DNA of 64,000 nt from Bosea vestrisii. Its GTDB lineage: Bacteria; Pseudomonadota; Alphaproteobacteria; Rhizobiales; Beijerinckiaceae. The notes under the pieces were generated by a model. The model had not been told where the DNA came from. It saw only the letters and a list, made by a program, of their open reading frames with translations, and ran no database searches. Positions 1 to 9,054 of the stretch are shown here, piece by piece; within the stretch, counting starts at the first letter, position 1; each line of letters begins with the position of its first letter. The DNA lies in NCBI RefSeq assembly GCF_030144325.1, contig NZ_CP126307.1, positions 3,738,501 through 3,802,500 of the forward strand, given 5' to 3'. The translations under genes were made by a program, and so were the position numbers.

Positions 1-1050
1 CGCCGCCGCTCGCAGGATTTCGGCATCATCGGGCCCGAAGCGGTGGGTCTTGCTGAGCGGCGTCAACCGCAGCGGCAGGCGCCCGTTCGATTCCTGGCCG
101 ATCTCGACGGCATAGCGCGTGCGGCCGATGATCATGTGGCTCAGCCGTGCCGGGCCGTCAGGATCGAGCTCCCAGGCGATGTCGGTGAAATCGGTGATGC
201 GCTGGTTGCCGCGCGCGAACAGCACGGGCGGGCGCGGCGCGTCGACGGCATCGCCCGGCGCCAGGAAGTAGCTGCCGCCGCGCGCGACGATGGTCAGTGC
301 CTTGAAGGGCAGGGCGCTGGCCCCGACATGTGTCTCCTCGCGGACCGAGCAGGTCAGCCGGCCGCCGAGCGAGACGATGCGGTCCTCGCCGCGCTCATCG
401 GTCGCGATCAGCCCGGTTACGATTTCGCGGATGCGGTCGGCGCCGCTGCGCGGCTGGCAGACGGGGAGCGTGTTGCCGTCGAGCTTCAGCGTCGAGAGCG
501 GGCCTGTGCTGTCGACGGTGAGCTTGCGGGCGCCGGGACGTCCGGCCTCGGTCAGGGTCAAAGCGAGTCGGCCCGGCCGGGCCTCGTCGACCGCGATCGC
601 CAGCGCGCCGGCGGCGATGCGGTCGCCGGGCTGGAAACGCCAGCGCGCCGAGAAGCTGCCGGCACCGTTGAGATAGTCGAGCCAGAGCCGTCGCGTATTG
701 GCGACATTGCGGATGGTGACGCGCCCGTCCTGCTGACGGGTGAGGGCGACGTGGCGCGCCTCCGCCGCGTCGAAGCGCTGAGGCTGCAGCAGTTCGCGCC
801 GGCCGATCGTCACCGTCTCGCCGCGTGCGAGGGCGAGGTCGAGCCGCTCAAGGCTGACCACCGGCCGGGCGCTTTCGATCAGATGGGTGGTGTTGTGCCA
901 CCAGAAGCCGAGTACGGCGAGGCAGAGCGCCAGCAGCACGAGGCCGGTCAGCGCGCCGCCGGCCCCACCGATGCGGATGCGCGGCAGGCGGAAGGGCCGC
1001 AAGGTCAGCCAGCGGCCCATCAGCTGGCGCAGCGCGGTGGTCTCGCTCAT
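1..1050 (-). CDS. Membrane protein with FHA-like domain, N-terminal part (cut by left edge)
   Basis: On the minus strand the frame from an ATG at 1050 stays open for all 350 codons to the window edge, so the gene continues to the left. The protein starts MSETTALRQLMGRW and has one membrane segment near residues 28-50 (GALTGLVLLALCLAVLGFWW). A beta-rich region with an FHA-like look follows (GETVTIGR, then ARHVALTRQQDGRVTIRN), and the rest seems soluble. It lies about 200 bases downstream of the penicillin-binding protein gene on the same strand. FHA domains bind phosphothreonine and often sit beside cell-wall synthesis genes; the domain call is by eye. I suspect a link to envelope assembly, perhaps with an FtsW/RodA-like region off the edge, but cannot show it. 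Confidence 0.72.
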   Translation of the reverse strand, partial: MSETTALRQLMGRWLTLRPFRLPRIRIGGAGGALTGLVLLALCLAVLGFWWHNTTHLIESARPVVSLERLDLALARGETVTIGRRELLQPQRFDAAEARHVALTRQQDGRVTIRNVANTRRLWLDYLNGAGSFSARWRFQPGDRIAAGALAIAVDEARPGRLALTLTEAGRPGARKLTVDSTGPLSTLKLDGNTLPVCQPRSGADRIREIVTGLIATDERGEDRIVSLGGRLTCSVREETHVGASALPFKALTIVARGGSYFLAPGDAVDAPRPPVLFARGNQRITDFTDIAWELDPDGPARLSHMIIGRTRYAVEIGQESNGRLPLRLTPLSKTHRFGPDDAEILRAAA

Positions 1051-1100
1051 GCCCACGCTCGTGTCGCTGGAGCGCAGTATGGGTGAACGGTGCGCAAGCC

Positions 1101-1223
1101 CTCCCCCTTGTGGGGGGAGGGTTGGGGGGGGGGATATCGCACCCGCAGCCCTGTCCACGCCAAGCGCGACATCAGTCGAGGGTGGCATACCCCCCTCTCT
1201 AGCTCTCCCCCACAAGGGGGGAG
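1101..1223. repeat. Inverted repeat of two CTCCCCC/GGGGGAG units
   Basis: Two 19-base units at 1101-1119 and 1205-1223 are near-exact reverse complements of each other, and each is itself a hairpin (CTCCCCC and GGGGGAG arms around TTGT or ACAA). A run of ten G lies between them at 1124-1133. They fill the gap between the FHA-like gene and the upstream penicillin-binding protein gene. Such G/C-run palindromes are common dispersed intergenic repeats in Rhizobiales; a role in mRNA processing or termination is possible. Confidence 0.7.
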
Positions 1224-1250
1224 AGGACGGGTCGCGGTTCCCGGCCGACA

Positions 1251-3908
1251 TCACTTCTTGTCTCCGAGCGCGGCCATTTTGGCGAGCAGGCCGGCCATCA
1301 GCCGGCCGCAGGCGCGCCCGCCGGTCTCCCGCGTATGCGAGACCAGGCAGGTGAAGGCGACGCGCTTGTGGCCCGCGACATTGTCCATCCAGCCGGCGAA
1401 CCAGGCCGAGTTCATGCCCTCGATGGTGTCCGCCGTGCCGGTCTTGCCGAAGATACGCTTGCGCACATCCGGCGGCAGCGAGGCCATCACGCCGGCGGCG
1501 GTGCCACCCGGCGAGTTGACCACGCCGTAGAGGCCGCGCTGGGCGTCGTCGAGGAAGGGCTCGGCCTGGCGTGGGTCCATGCCGGGGATCACCGGCTTGC
1601 CCTCGTTCGGCAGCGGCGTCTCGGCGACGTCCGAGACCGGCTTCAGCACGCGCGGCAGGATGACCTTGCGGGCGCCGACCGAGCCGTAGATCGAGGCCAT
1701 GGCGATCGGCGTCGCGCGCACGCCCTGGCCGTAGGAGTTGGTGGCGAGGTCGATGCGCCTGGCATTGCGCTTGTCCTCGACCGCGAGATCGAGCGCCTCG
1801 CCGGTCAGCCGCTGCGCACCGGGCACGATGCCGCGCGTCAGGTCGATGCCGGGCTGGGCAAGGCTGCCCGGTTGGGTGATCGGATAGAGATGCTCGGTCA
1901 TCTCGGCCAGGATCGTGCCGGTGCGGCCGGGTATGGTGGTGGCACGGCCGCCGACCTTGCGCCCGTCCATGGTCAGCGCCATGCCGGCGAACCACAGGTT
2001 GGACGATTTGATCAGCGCCTCACAGAAGCCGATCTGCGCGCCGCGGCCCGCATCGGGGCAGCCGCTCTGTGACGCCGACAGGATGCCGTAATTGAAGCCG
2101 GCGCCGCCATAGTTGGTGATCGGCACGCCGTCGACATTGAGACCGCCGCCGCCCGCTATGCCGAAAATCTGCGCCTGCTGGGCCGGCGGCGTGCGACCCA
2201 TGATCATGTCGGCGAAGCGAGGCTGCTCGCGCACGGCCAGGATGCTGGCGAGGCCGGTGACCAGCTTGAAGGTCGAGCCCGGCATGGTGTGGACGTCGCC
2301 GGCGCGCCAGCCATGGCCGGCGAGCGGCGAGTCGCTGTCGCGTCCGGTCGAGAGCGCCTGGATGTCCCAGCTGTGCATGCCCGGCACGAAATCGGGCCAG
2401 CTCGCCAGGCCAAGCAGCGAGCCCGGCTGGTCGCCGGCATCCATCAGGAGCACGACGGCGCGGCCGTCGCCCTGGTCCGGCGGTTCCTGCTCGGGGGCGA
2501 GGTTGACCGGCAGCGGGCCCGGCTTGCGCGGGCGTTTCCCGCGGCCGAGGCGCTCGCCCATATGCTCGTAGACCGCCTCCTGCACCAGCTTCTGCAGGCG
2601 GGGCTCGATCGTCAGCGTCAGGTTCTCGCGGGTGCGGGCCCGGCCGAGCGCGGCCGAAAGCGAGCCGACATCGCCGGCGCCGTAGCCGATCATCGCTGTC
2701 AGGCCGAGCTCGTCGACGATCGGCAGCGGAATTCCGTTATTGTCGAGCGCCGGCGTGCCGTCGGCAAAGAAGAGGGCGCGGGCAGCACCGGTGCGCCGCT
2801 GCGTGACCGCGCCGCGCCAGCCGAGCTCGCAGACCAGCTTGGTCTTGGCCCGCTCGCAATCGGCCTCGATATGCGAGGAGCGCCAGAGCTTGACCTTGCC
2901 GTCCTCGCTCTGGACGCCCGATCCGCCGAGGATTTCGCGGGCGCGCGGCGGCACGGCCCGGACCGGCTGTCCCTCGAAGCCGATCTCGACGTCGCGGCGG
3001 CGCGCGCCGGTGATGGAAAAGCGCCAGCCATGGGGCAGGCCCTGCTGGGCCTCCTCGGCGCAGGTCGCGAACTCGTCACTATCGGAGCAGATGCGCTCGG
3101 CCGCGATGGCAAGCCCCGCGATGCGCACGGTCTGCTCGTCGCGCTTGGGATCGAGATTGACCCGTTCATTGCCGACGACGATGCGCGCCGGCTCGAGGAT
3201 CATGTCGACGGTGACGCGGCGATTGCCGGGCGGCAGCCGTGTCGACAGCACGAGCCGGTCGTCCGGCGCGCGTAAGGGACCGAACAGGGCCCAGTCGGAG
3301 AGCTGGTTGGCGCGGCGCTTGGCGAAGTCGGCGAAATCGCGCGGCGGCGGCACCGCGTTCGGCATCACATTGAGCGGCGCGGCGAGGTCGGTGGTCTGGG
3401 CGACGCGAGCGGTCCAGCCAGAGGGGCGGCAGCCGGCCGGCACCACCGGCAGCGTCAGCGGCGTGCCGTCGGCGCAGCGCCGGTCCGGCGCGCGGTCGTC
3501 GCGAGCGGCTGCGATCAGGAAGGAGTTGTTCCAGGCCAGCATCTCCGAGCGGATCTGCGCGCCGGCTGGCAGGTTGCAGAGCCGGTCGAGCAGCGTGCGC
3601 GAGAATTCCTTGGTGCCCTGCGGTGTCGGCATGGTCAGCGAGGCGTCGTAGAGCGCCTCGCAGGGCTGCGAGCGGATGTTCGGCCCGGTCGGATCGAGCC
3701 AGATCAGCCCGGTCGCGACGCCTTGCGCGAACAGGTCTTCGTTCGAGCGGCTGGTCTCGGTGAAATCCGGCTGCTTGATCCAGGCGCGGCTTGCGGCGAG
3801 CTCGCCGATCAGCCCACCCGAGAGCCAGAGGAAGCCGACGATGGTGACGGTGCCGACCGCGACGGCGGTGACGCTGCGCTTCAGGCCACGGAAGAGCGGA
3901 TGGCTCAT
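1251..3908 (-). CDS. Penicillin-binding protein, transpeptidase type
   Basis: 885 residues. An N-terminal membrane anchor lies at about residues 10-35. The C-terminal third is a serine transpeptidase with all three motifs: SxxK as STFK (Ser545-Lys548), SxN as SSN (635-637) and KTGT (822-825). It should cross-link peptidoglycan in the periplasm. No glycosyltransferase domain is visible. The roughly 400 residues between anchor and transpeptidase, with several cysteines, do not resemble the usual class B dimerisation domain, so this is an atypical PBP. Its ATG overlaps the stop of the 495-aa gene upstream (ATGA at 3905-3908), so the two are probably translationally coupled. Catalytic assignment is firm; the cellular role (elongation, division or a specialised machine) is unknown. 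Confidence 0.88.
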   Translation of the reverse strand: MSHPLFRGLKRSVTAVAVGTVTIVGFLWLSGGLIGELAASRAWIKQPDFTETSRSNEDLFAQGVATGLIWLDPTGPNIRSQPCEALYDASLTMPTPQGTKEFSRTLLDRLCNLPAGAQIRSEMLAWNNSFLIAAARDDRAPDRRCADGTPLTLPVVPAGCRPSGWTARVAQTTDLAAPLNVMPNAVPPPRDFADFAKRRANQLSDWALFGPLRAPDDRLVLSTRLPPGNRRVTVDMILEPARIVVGNERVNLDPKRDEQTVRIAGLAIAAERICSDSDEFATCAEEAQQGLPHGWRFSITGARRRDVEIGFEGQPVRAVPPRAREILGGSGVQSEDGKVKLWRSSHIEADCERAKTKLVCELGWRGAVTQRRTGAARALFFADGTPALDNNGIPLPIVDELGLTAMIGYGAGDVGSLSAALGRARTRENLTLTIEPRLQKLVQEAVYEHMGERLGRGKRPRKPGPLPVNLAPEQEPPDQGDGRAVVLLMDAGDQPGSLLGLASWPDFVPGMHSWDIQALSTGRDSDSPLAGHGWRAGDVHTMPGSTFKLVTGLASILAVREQPRFADMIMGRTPPAQQAQIFGIAGGGGLNVDGVPITNYGGAGFNYGILSASQSGCPDAGRGAQIGFCEALIKSSNLWFAGMALTMDGRKVGGRATTIPGRTGTILAEMTEHLYPITQPGSLAQPGIDLTRGIVPGAQRLTGEALDLAVEDKRNARRIDLATNSYGQGVRATPIAMASIYGSVGARKVILPRVLKPVSDVAETPLPNEGKPVIPGMDPRQAEPFLDDAQRGLYGVVNSPGGTAAGVMASLPPDVRKRIFGKTGTADTIEGMNSAWFAGWMDNVAGHKRVAFTCLVSHTRETGGRACGRLMAGLLAKMAALGDKK

Positions 3909-5392
3909 GGCGTCGCCTCCCGGAGCTCGACCACCAGCGGCCCGAGCACGAAGGGGCCGTTCGGCGGGATGATGCAGGTCCCGGCTGCCTGCGGTTTGCG
4001 CCCACCAAGGAGCCAGATGTCGCCGGCCGATTGCACGGCGACGCCATCAGGCGCCGCCGCGATGAAGCCGACCGGGTTGTGATCATAGAGATCGTCGAGC
4101 CGCTCGACCACGCCCGAGCCGAACTGGACGCGCACCGCTTCGCCGAGCCAGTCGAAGGTGCCGTAGCCGCGCGAGGACTGATCGGGCCCGAAGGCGATCG
4201 CGGTCTGCTCGCGCGGCAGGCCGATATAGCCGAACTCGCCGTCCTCCAGCATCAGCAGCGAGCGCCGCCGCCCGTCGAAGCTCATGCTTTCGGCCCGGAC
4301 CTCGCCACCGGCGCGGCTGTAGCGCAATTCGCGCCGGTCATAGCGGCGGGCGTCGCGGCCCTGCACCACGAGGCTGTCGCGCTGCGCCAGCATGGCCGAC
4401 GACATCAATCGTCCGCCATGGCTGCGCTCGACCCAGTAGCGCGCCATGCGCCGGCCGCCGAAGTTCTCGGGGATGGCGAGGCCGGTGACGGCGAGATGCG
4501 GACCTTTCGGCGGCTGCGCCTGCAGGCGGCTGGGCCTGCGATCGAGCGTGACGTCGACGAGGCCGAGCGAGACGCGGCCGACCTGCGGGCGTACGCCGAG
4601 GATCTCGAAGCGGGCATCGACATTGCCGCCGGGCAGCGCCAGCGTCTCGACCTGGATGGCCTGGGCGCGCGCCTCGGGTGTCTGCGGCAGCGCGGTGAGC
4701 AATGGCAGGCCGCCGGCATCGCGGGCGGAGGCGTCGACCGGATAGCGGCCAAGGAAGAAGATCGTGCCGCCCGGCAGGTCGGGATGGACTGCCGGCGTCA
4801 ACATCTCGCTGCGCGAGAAGGCGAAGCGGGCCTGGCCGGCATAGAGCCCGCCCGCCGTGTTGACGCCGATGATCGGCTGGCCGATCGCGATCTGCGCGTC
4901 CTGCCGGATCACCACCTCGCCATGCGGCAGCCGGTTGTCGGTGGGCGGTGCGTAGACGCCATGGCCAAGATAGACCGCGACCGGCGCAGTCGCATGCAGG
5001 CTCTGCTCGACATGGACGGTGACGCCGATATCGGGGTCGATCACGTCGCGGAAGCGCTGCTCGATCCGGTCGGCGAGGAAGCGCCCTAACTCCTGCGCGC
5101 CCGGCAGCGCCTCGGCGGTCAGCACCACCAGCGAGGTGAAGGGCACGTCGATCGGCTGCGGGCCGCTGCCGCCATCGGTCAGTGCGATGCTGCGATGCCG
5201 ATCGATCAGGTCCTCAAGCGAGGCCTTGCCGTCCTTGGTCGGCTGCCCGCCGGCGGTCAGGCTGAAGACAGGTTTGCGCCAGAGGTTCTCGATGCCCGGC
5301 ATGGCCTCGCCCGGCTCGCCGGCGACGGCGCGCAGACTGGTCAGCCGCCGCGGGTCGTGCATCACCAGGTCCATGAGATCGGGCAGGGCCAT
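3905..5392 (-). CDS. Conserved-looking protein of unknown function (495 aa)
   Basis: I do not recognise the family. The protein has no signal peptide and no membrane segment. It seems largely beta-rich, with a helical stretch near residues 95-125 (GRFLADRIEQRFRD). The C-terminal part, with phrases such as GDIWLLGG and NGPFVLGPLVVEL, looks like a sandwich domain, and an FHA-type fold is conceivable. It is coupled by a 4-base overlap to the transpeptidase gene and lies about 120 bases downstream of the SrfB-like ATPase gene. That arrangement argues for a cytoplasmic partner in the same machine. Strand and frame are supported by length, ATG start and operon-like spacing. Confidence 0.7.
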   Translation of the reverse strand: MALPDLMDLVMHDPRRLTSLRAVAGEPGEAMPGIENLWRKPVFSLTAGGQPTKDGKASLEDLIDRHRSIALTDGGSGPQPIDVPFTSLVVLTAEALPGAQELGRFLADRIEQRFRDVIDPDIGVTVHVEQSLHATAPVAVYLGHGVYAPPTDNRLPHGEVVIRQDAQIAIGQPIIGVNTAGGLYAGQARFAFSRSEMLTPAVHPDLPGGTIFFLGRYPVDASARDAGGLPLLTALPQTPEARAQAIQVETLALPGGNVDARFEILGVRPQVGRVSLGLVDVTLDRRPSRLQAQPPKGPHLAVTGLAIPENFGGRRMARYWVERSHGGRLMSSAMLAQRDSLVVQGRDARRYDRRELRYSRAGGEVRAESMSFDGRRRSLLMLEDGEFGYIGLPREQTAIAFGPDQSSRGYGTFDWLGEAVRVQFGSGVVERLDDLYDHNPVGFIAAAPDGVAVQSAGDIWLLGGRKPQAAGTCIIPPNGPFVLGPLVVELREATP

Positions 5393-5513
5393 GGCGTCAG
5401 CTCACTCGGGCGGAAAAGGCGGGAAGAGAATGCGGTCGCGACGAGGCGGGCCGAGCCCGCCTTTGTGAACGCCAGAGCCGTTTTCGCGTGCGGGCCATGA
5501 CGATCCTGCGATC

Positions 5514-8500
5514 CTAGTAGATGCGCGAGACGCGGTCGTGCTCGATCCGCCAGCAGGCTTCCCAGCCCTCATTGGCGGCGATGACCGTGACCTTGCGGCT
5601 CGTCGGCGACAGCACCTCGCTGATGATCTCGCAGACGCCGAAGCCGTTCTAGCCCTTCGCGGTGCGCCTCGACGATGGAATCACCTTCGAGCAGCACCAT
5701 CGGATCCTGTCCGTCGAGCAATGGGCGCAGGCGCGCCAGCGCCTTCCCCTGCGGATCGAGGCCCGGAATCGTGCGCACGAACTGGAAGCGGCGGCCGAGA
5801 TTGGCGCGCCCGCCAAGGCTTGGGGCCGCCTCGTCGTGCTCGGCATGGACACGCGCGCCCGAGGCGATGTCGTAGCCGAGATAGTGGATGCGCTCGGCAG
5901 CGAATTCGGTGCGCAGGCCGGTGGCGCCGAGATCGCGCATCTGCACCGCCATGGCGGCGATGCCGAGCGGGTTCTTGTGCTGCACGGTGCTGCCGGCCAT
6001 GTCGCCCTCGATGCCGAGGATGGCGGCGCCCGCGATCACCGCCTTCTTCATCGCCGCCGGCGAGAACGGCCGTTCGAACGGGAAGGCGGCTCGGCTGGAG
6101 TCGGCTTCGGCCGCGATCGCCTCGAAGATCGGCGGCCAGAGCGCGGCGCGCCCGGTCGGCACCATGATCACGGTCGGGCGCTTGACCGGATTGGGCCCGG
6201 CGGCGCGGGCGAGGCGCGGCAGCAGGCCGCCGAGCACGGCGCCGATCTCGGCGAGGCGCTGCGAGGCTTCGCCAGCGCCCTTCTCCAGGGCTGCGCGCGC
6301 GAGCTTCAGCATCAGCCGGCGCGTCCCGGCCTTGTCGGGCCCGTCGATCGCGAGTTGCAGGCCCGGCCGCTGCGTGACATCAGCCAGTGCCGGTTCGTTC
6401 TGGGCGACATAGAGGCCCGTCGGGTCGCCGTCCGGCTTCACCTCGGCAAGGACGATGTCGAAGGTCTCGTCGGTTGCATCCACATCCCAACGGTAGCGCG
6501 TCCCGGAGGCCTGCGCTTTCTCGCTGAGATGATTGGCGAGGCGTGCCTTGGCCTGCTTCACCGCATTGCGCAGCCAGCTGCGCGCCGCCAGCGCGGCAGC
6601 GTCCTCGCGCTGGATGGCGCGGGCGAGTGAGGCTTCGGCGAAGGCCGGCTGCCAATGCGCGTCCTGCCCGTCCATCGCCCGGTCGATCAGGGTCGCGGCG
6701 ATGCCGGTCAGCGCCTCGTCGATCAGGTCGCCGCCGACGGGCAGGCCGAAGGTGGCGAGCGTCGCATGGCTCAATCGGTCGCCGTCGCGGCGCAGGGAGG
6801 CGAGCGCGACGTCGCTGGTGCCGCCGCCGATGTCGAGCGTGACCAGCAGCGCCTCGCTTTGGTCCGGCACGGCGGCGCGCACCTCCGGCAGGCTGGCGAC
6901 ATAGCGCGCCGCCGCAACGGCTTCGGGTACGGTGACGGCGGCGTCGGGGAAGCTGGTCGTGCCGGGGTAGAGGCGTTCCAATCGCTGCGAGAAGAGTTCG
7001 AGCGCGGCGCGGTAGCGCGAGGCGATCTCGTCGCCGATGCCGCTCGGGCAGGAGACCAGGATGCGCGGCACCACCGGCGGCGGCGCATGGTCCTCGACCC
7101 GCAGGCGGTCCTCGCCAAGACGCAGCACATAGAGATCGACCAGCTCGTCGAGCACGTCGGCGACCAAAGGCGCAATCTCGACGGTGTTGGTGGCGACGAC
7201 CCGGTCGGCTGCGGCGTCGTAGCGGTGCACTTGCTCGTTCAGCGTCAGCGAGACTGCACCGGAGGTCAGCGCGTGCTTCAACGAGTCGATCCGCTTGCCG
7301 CCCTCGGGTAGTCCGGGCTGCGGCGGCGGGGCAGGGGCGGAGACATCGTAACGCCGTGCGAAAGCCTTGAGCCGGCGCGCCACGCTGACGCGATCGGAGC
7401 CGACCAACGCGAGGTCCGGCAGGCTGTGCGGCGCGTGGTCGGCGCGCAGATTGTTGCCGGAGTCGAGCCCGACATGGCTTGGGATCAGCGGCGCGGCGCC
7501 GGCGTCCTGCAGGGCCGCCTCGCCATGGCGCGGGTCGACATGGGCGGCGAGCCAGGTTCCGAGCGCGAGCGGCCTGATCTCGGTCGCCCGGCCGGCGGCA
7601 CGTGGCGCTCCGGACCAGATCGAGGTGGCGGAGGCTCCGAGATCGATGCAGATCGGCAGGCGGTGGACGCGGCGGCTGTAGCGCAGCGGCAGGCTCGCCT
7701 GCGCGAAGGCCTTACCACCCTCGTCGCCGGCCTTGATCGCGAGCGAGATGGTGATCTCGCCGCGCAGCACATTGGCGCCGCTGGTGCGCACGGCGCGCGA
7801 CAGGGTCGAGGTCAGGTTCTGCATCGGCACGACAGCGCGGCCGCGCCGGCCGAAATCGCCCTCGCGCACGATCTCGAGCGGGAAGGGCGTCGGCGGCTCG
7901 GCGATCTCGCTCTCGCCCATGCGGCTCGTGACCTCGACCGTCAGCGGCGCGGTCCGGGTCAGCGGCCAGCGGCGCAGATCGATCACCAGCCCGTCGCAGC
8001 GCACGATCGAGGTCTCGTCGTCCGGGTCGACCTCGGCATTGAGGCCGCTCGTGATCTCGAACTGCGCGCTGCCGCCGAGTGGGCAGGTGAAATGCTGCCC
8101 TGCGATCGTCAGCGCGACCTCGCCGCGGTTCTGGCTGCGGATCGGCACCGAGCGGGATTCGAGCGCGCTCGACCAGGGTTTGGCCGGGCCGTCGGGATCA
8201 TGGCCGGCGCCGTCCTGGCCGACCCAGCCGCCGAGCTTCGCTGTGAGCCGGACTTGCAACGGCGCCTTCGGATTGGCCTGGATCGTCTCGTCGACGAAAT
8301 CGAGCACGGCGTCGCGCGTCAGCGTCACGTCGAGGCGCACCTCCTGGCCGGCCAGCGCCGGCGCGTCGGCGAGCCAGATCAGGTGCCGGCTGGTCGCGGT
8401 ACCGCTGTCCGGAAAGCGCCTGAGCGAGACCGAATGATCCATCGGCGCGGCGACGCCTAACGAGAGATGCTGAGCCCTGAGGCCGAAGCAGCTCGCCTCA

Positions 8501-9054
8501 AGGGTCAGCCCGCGCCGGCCTTCGAGCACGATGTCTTTCGGGATATCGATCGCGATCTGGCCGATGGCGAGCAATTTGCCGGCTTGCAGGGAATCCAGGT
8601 CGATCTCGACCGGCTCGATGCGCCATTCCGGCTGCGAGGCGCCGGCGAGCGCCGCGATCTTCAGGAGGCGCCGCGGCGAGGCGCGGGTGCCGCTCGCCGT
8701 CTCGACGATGGTCGAAAAGGCGATTTCGAGGCTGGCGTCGCTATCGGCATCGGCCTGGGCCCGGTGGTTCGCCACTGCCCGCATCACCGCCTCGCGTCGC
8801 AAACCGAGCACCAGGCGCTCTCCGGCCCGGATCGCGGCCTTGTCGAGCAGGCTGTTGCCTTGCAGCCAGCCGATATCGATGCCGCTGGCGAGGCTGGGCG
8901 CATGCGAGACCAGCGACACCGTCACGGCCTTGACCATGTCTTCCGGCGCCTCGAAGGCGAGGAGGTCGATCAGATCGCCGCTGCGGTCGAGCGCGATGGT
9001 CGCGGCAAAGCTCCCCAGCCGGGTCTCGAGATTGTAGCAGGGCAAGCTGGTCAT
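5514..9054 (-). CDS. SrfB-like Hsp70/actin-fold ATPase (one apparent frameshift near 5650)
   Basis: About 1180 residues once corrected. The phosphate-binding signature of the Hsp70/actin fold appears as IGGGTSD (residues 742-748), followed by VALA. A long beta-rich N-terminal part precedes it. Size and layout recall the SrfB family (SrfABC in Salmonella), but I could not search. The uncorrected frame ends at 5569 with a low-quality arginine/histidine tail. Removing the base at 5650 instead gives EGLNGFGVCEIISEVLS and continues to an ordinary stop at 5514-5516 (ending EHDRVSRIY), which is clearly better coding sequence. The start ATG overlaps the upstream gene's stop (ATGA at 9051-9054). Probably a nucleotide-driven scaffold or chaperone acting with its neighbour. 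Confidence 0.75.

Noticed and set aside
43..1086. Plus-strand 347-aa open frame over the FHA-like gene
   Set aside because: Arg/Ala/Asp-rich with no fold; the minus strand reads a coherent protein in codon register with it and is open to the edge.
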